From contig NZ_MJGI01000025.1 in the NCBI RefSeq assembly GCF_001864835.1, positions 228,420 through 292,419 of the forward strand: a stretch of 64,000 bases of DNA, written 5' to 3'. The position numbers and the translations under genes are program-made. Under the pieces are notes generated by a model. It worked only from the letters and a program-made list of their open reading frames with translations, was not told the DNA's origin and did no database searches. Every line of letters begins with the position of its first letter. Position 1 is the first letter of the stretch. This document shows, piece after piece, positions 26,406 through 33,299 of this stretch. The DNA comes from Curtobacterium sp. MCBA15_001 (lineage in GTDB: Bacteria; Actinomycetota; Actinomycetes; Actinomycetales; Microbacteriaceae).

Positions 26406-26767
26406 TCGAGTGGTTCATGTGGGTGCAGCTCGTGCTCGCCGTCGTCGTCGGTCTGTTCGCCGTCGTGGTCGGCTTCGTCGGGTGGAAGCCCAACGACTAC
26501 ACCGTCGGGTCCCTGGTCCTGGTGGAGCTGTTGCTCGTCGCCCAGCTCGTGGTCTCGCTGGTCGCCCCGGCGGTGGGCAACCCGCCGAAGGGCAACGTGC
26601 TCGAGTTCTGGGTCTACGCGGTGTCCGTGCTCCTGGTCCCGCCCGCGACGATCGTGTGGGCGCTCGTCGACCGCACCCGGTGGAGCACCGTCGTGCTCGG
26701 GGCCGGCGCGTTCACCGTCGCGGTCATGGTCTACCGGATGTACCAGATCTGGTTCGCCCTGAACTGA
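26402..26767 (+). CDS. Small four-helix membrane protein
   Basis: I do not recognise a characterised family. The 121-residue protein is almost entirely hydrophobic, with four predicted membrane helices (about 5-27, 37-58, 68-88, 95-115) and short polar loops. It starts at GTG 26402, overlapping the truB stop, and probably depends on truB for translation. A second membrane protein follows after 45 bases with its own promoter-like box. Position between truB and ribF is the only hint about function. Confidence 0.7.
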   Translation: MIEWFMWVQLVLAVVVGLFAVVVGFVGWKPNDYTVGSLVLVELLLVAQLVVSLVAPAVGNPPKGNVLEFWVYAVSVLLVPPATIVWALVDRTRWSTVVLGAGAFTVAVMVYRMYQIWFALN

Positions 26768-26799
26768 CCCGCACGGTCGGTGGTGTCGCCGGGCATCGG

Positions 26800-26805
26800 T
26801 AGAAT
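26800..26805 (+). promoter_or_regulatory. Probable -10 box of the membrane protein gene at 26813
   Basis: TAGAAT ends seven bases before ATG 26813 and no Shine-Dalgarno is present. Confidence 0.45.
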
Positions 26806-26812
26806 CGGTGCA

Positions 26813-27256
26813 ATGGCGACCAAGTCCTCCCTCGCGACCGGCATCGGTCGCGTCCTCATCGCCGTGTACGGCATCCTGGCCCTCGCCGCGACCGGCCGCA
26901 GCGTCGTGCAGATCGCCGAGAAGTTCTCCTTCGCCCCGTTCTCGTACACGCTGAGCGCCGTCGCTGCGGTCGTCTACATCGTCGCCATGATCGCGCTCAT
27001 CGTGCCCGGCCGGTTCTGGTACCGCGTGGCCTGCGTCACCATCGTGTTCGAGATGACGGGGGTGCTCGTCATCGGCACGCTGTCGTTGTTCGACCGGGCG
27101 CTGTTCCCCGACCTGACGATCTGGTCGTACTACGGGCTGGGGTACGCGTTCGCGCCGCTCGTGCTGCCGATCGCCGGGCTCTGGTGGCTGCGCAAGCACC
27201 ACCGGACCGCTGGCGCTCCCGTCGCCGACACCGAGCCCGCCGTGGCCGGCGAGTAG
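26813..27256 (+). CDS. Small membrane protein upstream of ribF
   Basis: The 147-residue protein has four hydrophobic segments (about 8-28, 43-65, 71-95, 105-127) and a charged C-terminal tail. The layout resembles small actinobacterial integral membrane proteins of unknown role that accompany ribF. ATG 26813 is preferred over an upstream in-frame GTG (26780) because a TAGAAT box lies seven bases before it. The TAG stop abuts the ribF region, so ribF is probably in the same transcript. Function unknown. Confidence 0.7.
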   Translation: MATKSSLATGIGRVLIAVYGILALAATGRSVVQIAEKFSFAPFSYTLSAVAAVVYIVAMIALIVPGRFWYRVACVTIVFEMTGVLVIGTLSLFDRALFPDLTIWSYYGLGYAFAPLVLPIAGLWWLRKHHRTAGAPVADTEPAVAGE

Positions 27257-27267
27257 TGGGGACGGTC

Positions 27268-28239
27268 ATGCAGTACTACGAGGACGCCGCAGACGTCGCA
27301 CAGGGGTTCGGGCCGAGCGCGGTCACCATCGGCAAGTTCGACGGGGTGCACGTCGGGCACCGCGCCGTGATCGCCCACCTCGAACAGGCCGCGGCGCGTC
27401 AGGGGCTCGTCTCCACCGTCGTCACCTTCGACCGGCACCCCCTGACGGTCATCGACCCCGCCAAGGTCCCGCCGGCGCTGACCAGCATCGCCCAACGGCG
27501 GGAACTGCTGGCGGACATCGGGGTCGACGCGACGCTGCTGTTGCGCTTCGATGCCGAGCTGCAGTCCTGGTCGCCCGAGGAATTCGTGCGCCGCATCCTG
27601 GTCGACACCCTGCACGCGCAGCTCGTGTTCGTCGGCAGCGACTTCCGCTTCGGTGCGAAGGGCGTCGGCGACGTCGCGCTGCTCCGCGTGCTCGGCGCGC
27701 AGCACGGGTTCGCGGTCGAGCTCATCGACGACGTCGACCTGGTCGACGACGTCCGCCCCGACGGCGAGCGACGGGTCTCGTCCACCTGGATCCGTGAACT
27801 GCTCGGGGACGGACGTGTCGCCGAGGCCGCGCGGCTGCTCGGACGCGAGCACGCCGTCCGCAGCACGGTGGTGCACGGCAACCAGCGCGGTCGCGCCATG
27901 GGGTACCCGACCGCGAACCTCGACCCGTCGTGCGAGGGGTTCGTGCCCGCTGACGGTGTCTACGCCGCGCGCGTCCTGCACCACGGGACGACCTACCCGG
28001 CGGCGGTCTCGGTCGGCAACAACCCGACGTTCGAGGGGGTGCCGGCGAAGCAGATCGAGGCACACCTGCTCGACGTGGACCTCGACCTGTACGACGACAC
28101 GATCTCGGTCCTGTTCGTGGCCTACGTCCGTGGCATGGTGAAGTTCTCGTCGATGGACGAACTCGCGAGCCAGATGCGACAGGACGACCTCGACATCCGC
28201 CTGCTGCTGGGGATGCCCACGCAGGTCCAGCCGAACTGA
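27268..28239 (+). CDS. ribF: Bifunctional riboflavin kinase / FAD synthetase
   Basis: RibF phosphorylates riboflavin to FMN and adenylates FMN to FAD. The 323-residue protein has the N-terminal nucleotidyltransferase fold (TIGKFDGVHVGHRAVI, LVFVGSDFRFGAKGVGD, SSTWIRELL) and the C-terminal riboflavin kinase domain (GRAMGYPTANL, VGNNPTF). ATG 27268 gives the usual MQYY-type N terminus; an in-frame GTG at 27256 overlapping the previous stop is possible. No FMN riboswitch is seen upstream. A strong hairpin follows immediately. Confidence 0.95.
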   Translation: MQYYEDAADVAQGFGPSAVTIGKFDGVHVGHRAVIAHLEQAAARQGLVSTVVTFDRHPLTVIDPAKVPPALTSIAQRRELLADIGVDATLLLRFDAELQSWSPEEFVRRILVDTLHAQLVFVGSDFRFGAKGVGDVALLRVLGAQHGFAVELIDDVDLVDDVRPDGERRVSSTWIRELLGDGRVAEAARLLGREHAVRSTVVHGNQRGRAMGYPTANLDPSCEGFVPADGVYAARVLHHGTTYPAAVSVGNNPTFEGVPAKQIEAHLLDVDLDLYDDTISVLFVAYVRGMVKFSSMDELASQMRQDDLDIRLLLGMPTQVQPN

Positions 28240-28240
28240 C

Positions 28241-28286
28241 CACGACGAAGCCCCCGCGTCCTGCCGGATGCGGGGGCTTCGTCGTG
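28241..28286. terminator. Strong bidirectional hairpin after ribF
   Basis: A perfect 17-bp stem (cacgacgaagcccccgc and its complement) encloses a 12-base loop directly behind the ribF stop. It should stop ribF transcription and can also serve the convergent DUF349 gene. Confidence 0.8.
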
Positions 28287-28303
28287 CCGTCTGTGCCGGT
28301 GGG

Positions 28304-28364
28304 GTCAGCTGCCCGAGGTGTCAGCTGCTCGGATGTCAGCTACTCGGATGTCAGCTACCCAGGG
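28304..28364. repeat. Four imperfect 15-base tandem repeats at the DUF349 gene end
   Basis: Units gtcagctgctcggat (28320) and gtcagctactcggat (28335) are flanked by more diverged copies at 28304 and 28350. The TAG stop of the convergent gene (28353-28351) lies in one copy, so stop-like triplets recur in the array. Confidence 0.8.
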
Positions 28365-29583
28365 CGTCGAGCCAGATCTTGCGGGCGTCCAGAGCTTCCT
28401 GTGCGTCCTTGATCTTGCGCGAGTCGCCCGAGGCCTTGGCGGACTCGAGTTCCGACTCGAGCTTGCCGATCGCGTCCTCGAGCTGGCTCGCGAGACCGGT
28501 GGTGCGGGCCTTGCGTTCCGGGTTCGACTCACGCCAGTGCGCGTCCTCGAGCCCACGGACGTGGTCCTCCACGGCGCGGAGGCGGTCCTCGATGCGGCGG
28601 ACGTCGGCCCGGGGGACCCGGCCGACCTCGTCCCAGCGGCGCTGGATGTCGGTCAGGGTCTTGCGAGCGGCGACGCGGTCGCGCTGCTGCAGGAGCGGTT
28701 CGGCCTCGGTCAGGAGCGCCTGCTTGACCTCGAGGTTGGCGGTGTACTCCTCGTCCTCGGCTGCGCTCTCGGCGTGGCGCTGTTCGAAGAGCACGTCGCC
28801 GGCGGCCTTGAAGCGGGCCCACAGCGCGTCGTCGTGGCGCTTGCCGGCACGTCCGGCACGCTTCCAGTCGTCGAGGAGCTGGCGGTAGGTGGGGATGGCG
28901 TCGGAGCCACGGGGTGCGAGCGCTTCGGCCTGCTGCACGAGCTCCTGCTTGCGCGTCCGGGCGTCACGGTGCTGCGCGTCGAGTTCGGAGTAGAACGCAC
29001 GACGGTGCTGGTCGACGGTCGAGCGCGCCGACCGGAAGCGTTTCCAGAGCTCGTTGGCGTCGTTCTTGGGGATCCGTGGACCGTCGTGTTGGTGCTGCTG
29101 CCACCGGGCGAAGACGTCGTCCAGCTGCGCGGTGATCTGCTTCCACTGCGCACGTGCCGGGTCCACCGCGGCCAGGGCCTCGGCTTCCTCGACCAGGCCG
29201 GTGCGGAAGGCCAGGGCTTCGGCCAGGGCCTGCTTGGCCTGCTCTTCCTGCTCCTTGGTGAGCGAGCCGAGCTGCTCGGACAGGGCGCCGACGCGGTCTT
29301 CGAGGGACTTGATGTCACCGACCACGCGGGCTTCGGCGACCAAGGCGCTCAGGTGCTCGACCGTGCGGGCGACGTCGTTCGCGGAGGCGCCGCGCTGGAC
29401 ACGCTGCTCGGCGATCTTCACCTGGCCTTCGAGGTCGGCGTACTTCCGCGCGAAGTAGGCGAGCGCTTCTTCAGCGGTGGCGTCCGGGTACTCGCCCACG
29501 ACACGTTCGGTGTCCTGGTACCGGACGTACACGGTGCCGGCATCGTCGACCCGCCCCCAGGTCGTTGCTTCGTCAGATCCCAC
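28351..29583 (-). CDS. DUF349 coiled-coil protein
   Basis: The 410-residue protein is a DUF349 family member: repeated helical units of ~75 residues with regular Trp and Arg spacing ([47 protein letters not shown]), predicted to be long coiled coils and very charged. The N-terminal ~60 residues form a small beta domain ([18 protein letters not shown]). Function is not established for the family. The start is GTG 29583 with a weak purine-rich stretch (gaggcgag) in front. Its stop lies within the 15-base repeat array; the gene is convergent with ribF. Confidence 0.88.
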   Translation of the reverse strand: MGSDEATTWGRVDDAGTVYVRYQDTERVVGEYPDATAEEALAYFARKYADLEGQVKIAEQRVQRGASANDVARTVEHLSALVAEARVVGDIKSLEDRVGALSEQLGSLTKEQEEQAKQALAEALAFRTGLVEEAEALAAVDPARAQWKQITAQLDDVFARWQQHQHDGPRIPKNDANELWKRFRSARSTVDQHRRAFYSELDAQHRDARTRKQELVQQAEALAPRGSDAIPTYRQLLDDWKRAGRAGKRHDDALWARFKAAGDVLFEQRHAESAAEDEEYTANLEVKQALLTEAEPLLQQRDRVAARKTLTDIQRRWDEVGRVPRADVRRIEDRLRAVEDHVRGLEDAHWRESNPERKARTTGLASQLEDAIGKLESELESAKASGDSRKIKDAQEALDARKIWLDALGS

Positions 29584-29695
29584 AGGTCTCGCCTCGATCG
29601 TGGTCGTGCATCACCGACGTCACCGTCGGTACGGTCAGGAGGCCACCCTATTGCACGGGCGGGCTGCGCGGCCCGCGGGTCGACGAGACTGTGGA

Positions 29696-30520
29696 CTACT
29701 GCTCGCGCTCGATCGTCGCGCCGGTGATCGTGGTGGCGACCTTCGGGGTCCCCGTGCCGTCGTCGCCCGCGTCCGCGATGCCCTTCGACGTGATCTCGCG
29801 CTGCAGGTCGTCGAGCCCGCTGGTGACCTTGCCGACGACCGTGTAGCCGCCCGTCGAGCCGTCGAGCGTCGTGTCGCCGTAGACGATGAAGAACTGCGTG
29901 GACTGCGACGAGGTCGACGAGCTCCGGGCGATGGCGATCGTGCCCTTGGGGTAGACGTCGTTGCTCGGCGTGTTCTCGATCGGTCCGTACTGGAAGCCCG
30001 CGTCGCCCGTGCCGTCGCCGTTCGCGGAACCGCACTGCAGGAACTTGAAGTCAGCACTGTCAGCGAGCCGGTGGCACTTCGTGCCCTCGTAGAACTGCTT
30101 GCGGATCAGGTCGATCTCGACGCTGGCCGCCTGCGGTGCCGCCTTGCCGTCGAGCTCGATGCCCAGGCGGACGTCCTTGTTCAGCGTGAGGGAGCCGGTC
30201 CAGGTGCTGTCGGCCGCGATGGTCTTGCTCGGCACGTCTCCGGTGTTCGCGGCCGTGGCACTCGCCGACGGCGTGGGGGCACCCGTGGCGCTGGCGCTGG
30301 CACTGGCGCTCGCGCTGGCGTCCGGCGCCGGCCTCGACCCGGCGAAGGCGAGCTGCGAGCCGGTGGCGAGCGCGGCGACGACGACCAGGGCGCCGATGCC
30401 GAGCAGGTCGTCGCGACGACGACGGCGTCGCTGCCGGTCGTGCAGGCCCTGGCGGGCTTCGTACAGTCGGAGCCGCTCGCGGGCCTCGCGGTTCTCGCGC
30501 GCCTGGTTCTTCGGTGCCAC
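29696..30520 (-). CDS. Cyclophilin-type peptidyl-prolyl isomerase, membrane-anchored
   Basis: The 274-residue protein has a basic cytoplasmic N terminus with a short coiled stretch ([18 protein letters not shown]), one membrane helix at about residues 43-62, an Ala/Ser repeat linker (ASASASAS), and a C-terminal cyclophilin domain outside the membrane. Family features are [34 protein letters not shown] and [14 protein letters not shown]. It should assist folding of exported proteins. GTG 30520 is chosen since it opens the usual basic N terminus; the frame runs open far upstream but overlaps rarA. It is divergent from rarA. Confidence 0.9.
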   Translation of the reverse strand: MAPKNQARENREARERLRLYEARQGLHDRQRRRRRRDDLLGIGALVVVAALATGSQLAFAGSRPAPDASASASASASATGAPTPSASATAANTGDVPSKTIAADSTWTGSLTLNKDVRLGIELDGKAAPQAASVEIDLIRKQFYEGTKCHRLADSADFKFLQCGSANGDGTGDAGFQYGPIENTPSNDVYPKGTIAIARSSSTSSQSTQFFIVYGDTTLDGSTGGYTVVGKVTSGLDDLQREITSKGIADAGDDGTGTPKVATTITGATIEREQ

Positions 30521-30538
30521 GGTGCTGGTCTGCCCTCT

Positions 30539-30561
30539 CGTCGCAGTGTGCGACGAGCGTA
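30539..30561 (-). promoter_or_regulatory. Promoter region of the cyclophilin gene with hairpin
   Basis: TACGCT on the minus strand (30561-30556) is a likely -10 box. Directly downstream is a perfect 7-bp inverted repeat with a 3-base loop (30539-30555), which would lie at the start of the mRNA or act as an operator. Confidence 0.35.
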
Positions 30562-30633
30562 TCGGACCGGGTCCGCGTGGCCGGTGTGCCGCCGCCGCGC
30601 TCCCGGCGCACGGCCGGTGTCGGAGTCGGCACC

Positions 30634-30639
30634 TACGAT
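30634..30639 (+). promoter_or_regulatory. Probable -10 box of rarA
   Basis: TACGAT ends seven bases before ATG 30647; no Shine-Dalgarno is seen. Confidence 0.45.
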
Positions 30640-30646
30640 TGACGGC

Positions 30647-32065
30647 ATGGCATCGGACCGCTCGGGGATGAACGCGCCCACGACCGGCGGGCGTGCGGGG
30701 CTCGCTCAGGGTTCCGTACCCCTCGCCGTCCGGATGCGCCCGACCAGCCTCGACGAGGTCGCGGGCCAGCAGCACCTGCTCGGTCGCGGATCGCCCCTCG
30801 TGCAGCTCGCCACCGGGACGCGGGAGAACCCCGGCGGGGTGTCCGTCATCCTGTGGGGTCCTCCCGGCACCGGCAAGACGACCCTGGCGCAGGCGATCGC
30901 CCGCCAGTCCGGGCGCGAGTTCGTCGAGCTGTCCGCGGTCACCGCCGGGGTGAAGGACGTGCGCGAGGTGATGGAGAAGGCCCTCACACACCGCGACCTG
31001 TACGGCGCCACGACCGTGCTGTTCCTCGACGAGATCCACCGCTTCAGCAAGGCCCAGCAAGACGCGCTGTTGCCCGGTGTCGAGAACGGCTGGGTGATCC
31101 TCATCGCGGCCACGACCGAGAACCCCTCGTTCTCCGTCATCTCCCCGCTGCTGTCCCGTTCGCTGCTGCTCACGCTCAAGCCGCTCACCGACACCGACCT
31201 CGGCATGCTCGTCGACCGCGCGGTCGAGGACCCGCGCGGGCTGGGCGGCTCGGTCGTCCTGGGGGACGAGGCCCGCGCCGCCATCGTGCGCCTGGCCTCC
31301 GGTGACGCCCGTCGGGCCCTCACCGCGCTCGAGGCCGCGGCCGCGTCCGCAGGAGCCCTGCAGCACGACGCGCGGGACGACGACGATGAGCACGACGCCG
31401 TCGACGACCCGCAGGACGCCGGCCGCGTCCCGGTGATCGACGCGGAGACCGTCGCGGCGGCCGTCGACCGCGCGCTGCTCCGGTACGACCGCCAGGGTGA
31501 CGAGCACTACGACGTGATCAGCGCGTTCGTCAAGTCGGTCCGGGGGAGTGACGTCGACGCTGCGCTCCACTACCTGGCGCGGATGATCGAAGCCGGCGAG
31601 GACGCGCGCTTCATCGCGCGGCGCATCATCATCTCCGCGTCCGAGGACATCGGCATGGCCGACCCGCAGGCCCTGCCCATCGCCGTCGCCGCAGCCCAGG
31701 CCGTCCAGCTCATCGGGATGCCCGAGGGGCGCATCCCGTTGGCCGAGGCCGTCGTCTACCTGGCCACCGCGCCGAAGTCGAACGCCGCCTACACCGGCGT
31801 GAACCAGGCGATGGCGGACGTCAAGGCCGGGCGGATGGGCGTCGTGCCGAACCACCTGCGGGACGCCCACTACGCCGGAGCCAAGCGGCTCGGGCACGGC
31901 AAGGGCTACGTCTACTCGCACGACGCCGACCACGGGGTGGCGAAGCAGCAGTACCTGCCGGACGCCCTGCAGGGGACCGAGTACTACACGCCGACGGCGA
32001 ACGGCTACGAGCGCGAGGTCGGCCCGCGGCTGGAGCGCCTCCGGAAGATCACCCGCGGCGAGTGA
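30647..32065 (+). CDS. rarA: Replication-associated recombination protein A (AAA+ ATPase)
   Basis: RarA (MgsA) is a clamp-loader-like AAA+ ATPase that acts at stalled replication forks. The 472-residue protein shows the opening [22 protein letters not shown], Walker [13 protein letters not shown], Walker [12 protein letters not shown], sensor 1 [10 protein letters not shown] and the C-terminal tetramerisation region ([32 protein letters not shown]-like [12 protein letters not shown]). An acidic insert of ~30 residues follows the sensor 2 region. Start at ATG 30647 is supported by the TACGAT box and by the N terminus. It precedes rpsD by 250 bases and is in its own unit. Confidence 0.94.
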   Translation: MASDRSGMNAPTTGGRAGLAQGSVPLAVRMRPTSLDEVAGQQHLLGRGSPLVQLATGTRENPGGVSVILWGPPGTGKTTLAQAIARQSGREFVELSAVTAGVKDVREVMEKALTHRDLYGATTVLFLDEIHRFSKAQQDALLPGVENGWVILIAATTENPSFSVISPLLSRSLLLTLKPLTDTDLGMLVDRAVEDPRGLGGSVVLGDEARAAIVRLASGDARRALTALEAAAASAGALQHDARDDDDEHDAVDDPQDAGRVPVIDAETVAAAVDRALLRYDRQGDEHYDVISAFVKSVRGSDVDAALHYLARMIEAGEDARFIARRIIISASEDIGMADPQALPIAVAAAQAVQLIGMPEGRIPLAEAVVYLATAPKSNAAYTGVNQAMADVKAGRMGVVPNHLRDAHYAGAKRLGHGKGYVYSHDADHGVAKQQYLPDALQGTEYYTPTANGYEREVGPRLERLRKITRGE

Positions 32066-32097
32066 CCACGGTGCTCGGCATCCGGCCCGGACCCTGC

Positions 32098-32315
32098 TAG
32101 AGTTGACGGGCCTACGTCCTGGTTCCCGCGTGCGGCTGCGTTCGGGGACAGAGTGTTGCGCAGTGCAGCATGCACTGGCAGCACGGGGACAGAGGTTCGG
32201 ACTGTAGCCGTCCGATCCCACAGGCTCATCCCTCTGGATCCCGTCGCGGGGTCCGTCGGTCCGTGCGCGTGCCGAGACCCGCGATCCGTTCAGTCATCAA
32301 TGAGAAAAGGACCCT
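32098..32315 (+). promoter_or_regulatory. rpsD promoter and structured 5' leader
   Basis: TAGAGT at 32098-32103 is a likely -10 box and would give a leader of about 205 bases. Within it, a 10-base direct repeat (ggggacagag) at 32144-32153 and 32185-32194 flanks a hairpin: 7 bp perfect at 32161-32177, extended by six more pairs with one bulge to 32154-32183. A Shine-Dalgarno (aaagga) precedes GTG 32316. Ribosomal protein S4 controls its own mRNA in other bacteria; such a role here is inference. No tRNA or known riboswitch was recognised. Confidence 0.5.
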
Positions 32316-32945
32316 GTGTCTACCAAGTCACGTACCCGCAGCAAGACCCGTCTGTCCCGTGCGCTCGGCATCCCGCTGACGCCGAAGGCAGCTCGGTACC
32401 TCGAGAAGCGCCCCTACGGGCCCGGTGAGCACGGCCGCACCCGCCGTCGTGCGGACAGCGACTACGCCGTCCGCCTCCGTGAGAAGCAGCGTCTGCGCGC
32501 CCAGTACGGCATCCGCGAGAAGCAGCTCCGCATCGTCTTCGAAGAGGCCCGCAAGACGAACGGCCTGACCGGTGAGAACCTGGTCGAGCTGCTCGAGCAG
32601 CGCCTCGACGCCCTCGTGCTCCGTGCCGGCTTCGCCCGCACGACCTCGCAGGCGCGCCAGCTGATCGTGCACCGCCACATCCTGGTCGACGGCAAGCTCG
32701 TCGACCGCCCCTCCTTCCGCGTCAAGGAGGGCCAGCTGATCCACGTCAAGCAGCGCTCCGAGTCGCTCGAGCCCTTCCAGGTCGCCGCCGCCGGTGGTCA
32801 CCAGGAAGTCCTCCCGAAGGTGCCGGGCTACCTCGAGGTCGAGATCGACAAGCTCCAGGCCCGCCTGGTCCGTCGTCCGAAGCGTGCCGAGGTCCCCGTG
32901 ACCTGTGAAGTGCAGCTCGTCGTCGAGTACTACGCAGCTCGCTGA
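32316..32945 (+). CDS. rpsD: 30S ribosomal protein S4
   Basis: S4 is a primary 16S rRNA binding protein and nucleates 30S assembly. The 209-residue protein has the N-terminal domain without the zinc-binding cysteines (the C-minus form), the S4 RNA-binding domain (LDALVLRAGFARTTSQARQLIVHRHILVDGKLVDRP, in two overlapping helices and strands), and the usual C-terminal tail. It stands alone with its own promoter and leader, not in an alpha operon, as is usual in this group. Start GTG 32316 follows aaagga. Hairpins follow the stop. Confidence 0.97.
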   Translation: MSTKSRTRSKTRLSRALGIPLTPKAARYLEKRPYGPGEHGRTRRRADSDYAVRLREKQRLRAQYGIREKQLRIVFEEARKTNGLTGENLVELLEQRLDALVLRAGFARTTSQARQLIVHRHILVDGKLVDRPSFRVKEGQLIHVKQRSESLEPFQVAAAGGHQEVLPKVPGYLEVEIDKLQARLVRRPKRAEVPVTCEVQLVVEYYAAR

Positions 32946-33011
32946 TCAGCTCCAGCTGATCCACAGCGCACCCTGAACGGCGGGTCGTCCACAACGGGCG
33001 GCCCGCCGTTC
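32944..33011 (+). terminator. Tandem hairpins after rpsD
   Basis: An 8-bp stem with a 2-base loop (32944-32961) overlaps the rpsD stop. A 10-bp stem with a 17-base loop (gaacggcggg / cccgccgttc, 32975-33011) follows. No T-run. Together they are a likely terminator. Confidence 0.6.
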
Positions 33012-33031
33012 GGCGTCTGCGGACCGACGGC

Positions 33032-33037
33032 TAAGCT
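33032..33037 (+). promoter_or_regulatory. Candidate -10 box of the small gene-alaS unit
   Basis: TAAGCT lies behind the rpsD terminator and 41 bases before the GTG at 33078, leaving room for a Shine-Dalgarno (ggaggg, 33065-33070). Confidence 0.4.
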
Positions 33038-33077
33038 GGTCGGACGCGCGCCCGGGCGTGCGTTGGAGGGAGCCACC

Positions 33078-33260
33078 GTGAAGCAGCTGTTCTTCGTCGC
33101 CGTCGGCGTCGTCATCGGGTTCCTCGTCGCCCACCGGGTCAGCAGGACCCCGGGCGGTGCGACGTTCCTCGCCGAGGTGGACGCCCGGTCCAGGGCGTTC
33201 CGGGGTGCTGTGGCCGACGGGTACCGCTCCCGCGAAGCCGAGCTCCGCACCGACGTCTGA
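33078..33260 (+). CDS. Small membrane-anchored protein before alaS
   Basis: The 60-residue protein has one N-terminal hydrophobic helix (FFVAVGVVIGFLVAH) followed by a charged cytoplasmic part. Short proteins of this type (single membrane helix, then an Arg/Glu-rich tail) occur between rpsD and alaS in many actinobacteria, without known function. GTG 33078 is chosen because ggaggg lies seven bases upstream; an ATG-less extension to 33063 is unlikely. alaS starts 39 bases after the stop, probably in one transcript. Confidence 0.7.
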   Translation: MKQLFFVAVGVVIGFLVAHRVSRTPGGATFLAEVDARSRAFRGAVADGYRSREAELRTDV

Positions 33261-33299
33261 CACGTCCTCCAGTCCGCCCTCTCGTCACCAGGAAGCACC

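Noticed and set aside
27257..27267. FMN riboswitch before ribF
   Set aside because: The upstream gene ends right at the ribF start region, leaving no leader.
32140..32200. tRNA or small RNA gene in the rpsD leader
   Set aside because: No cloverleaf, anticodon arm or CCA-type end; the hairpin is better explained as a leader structure.
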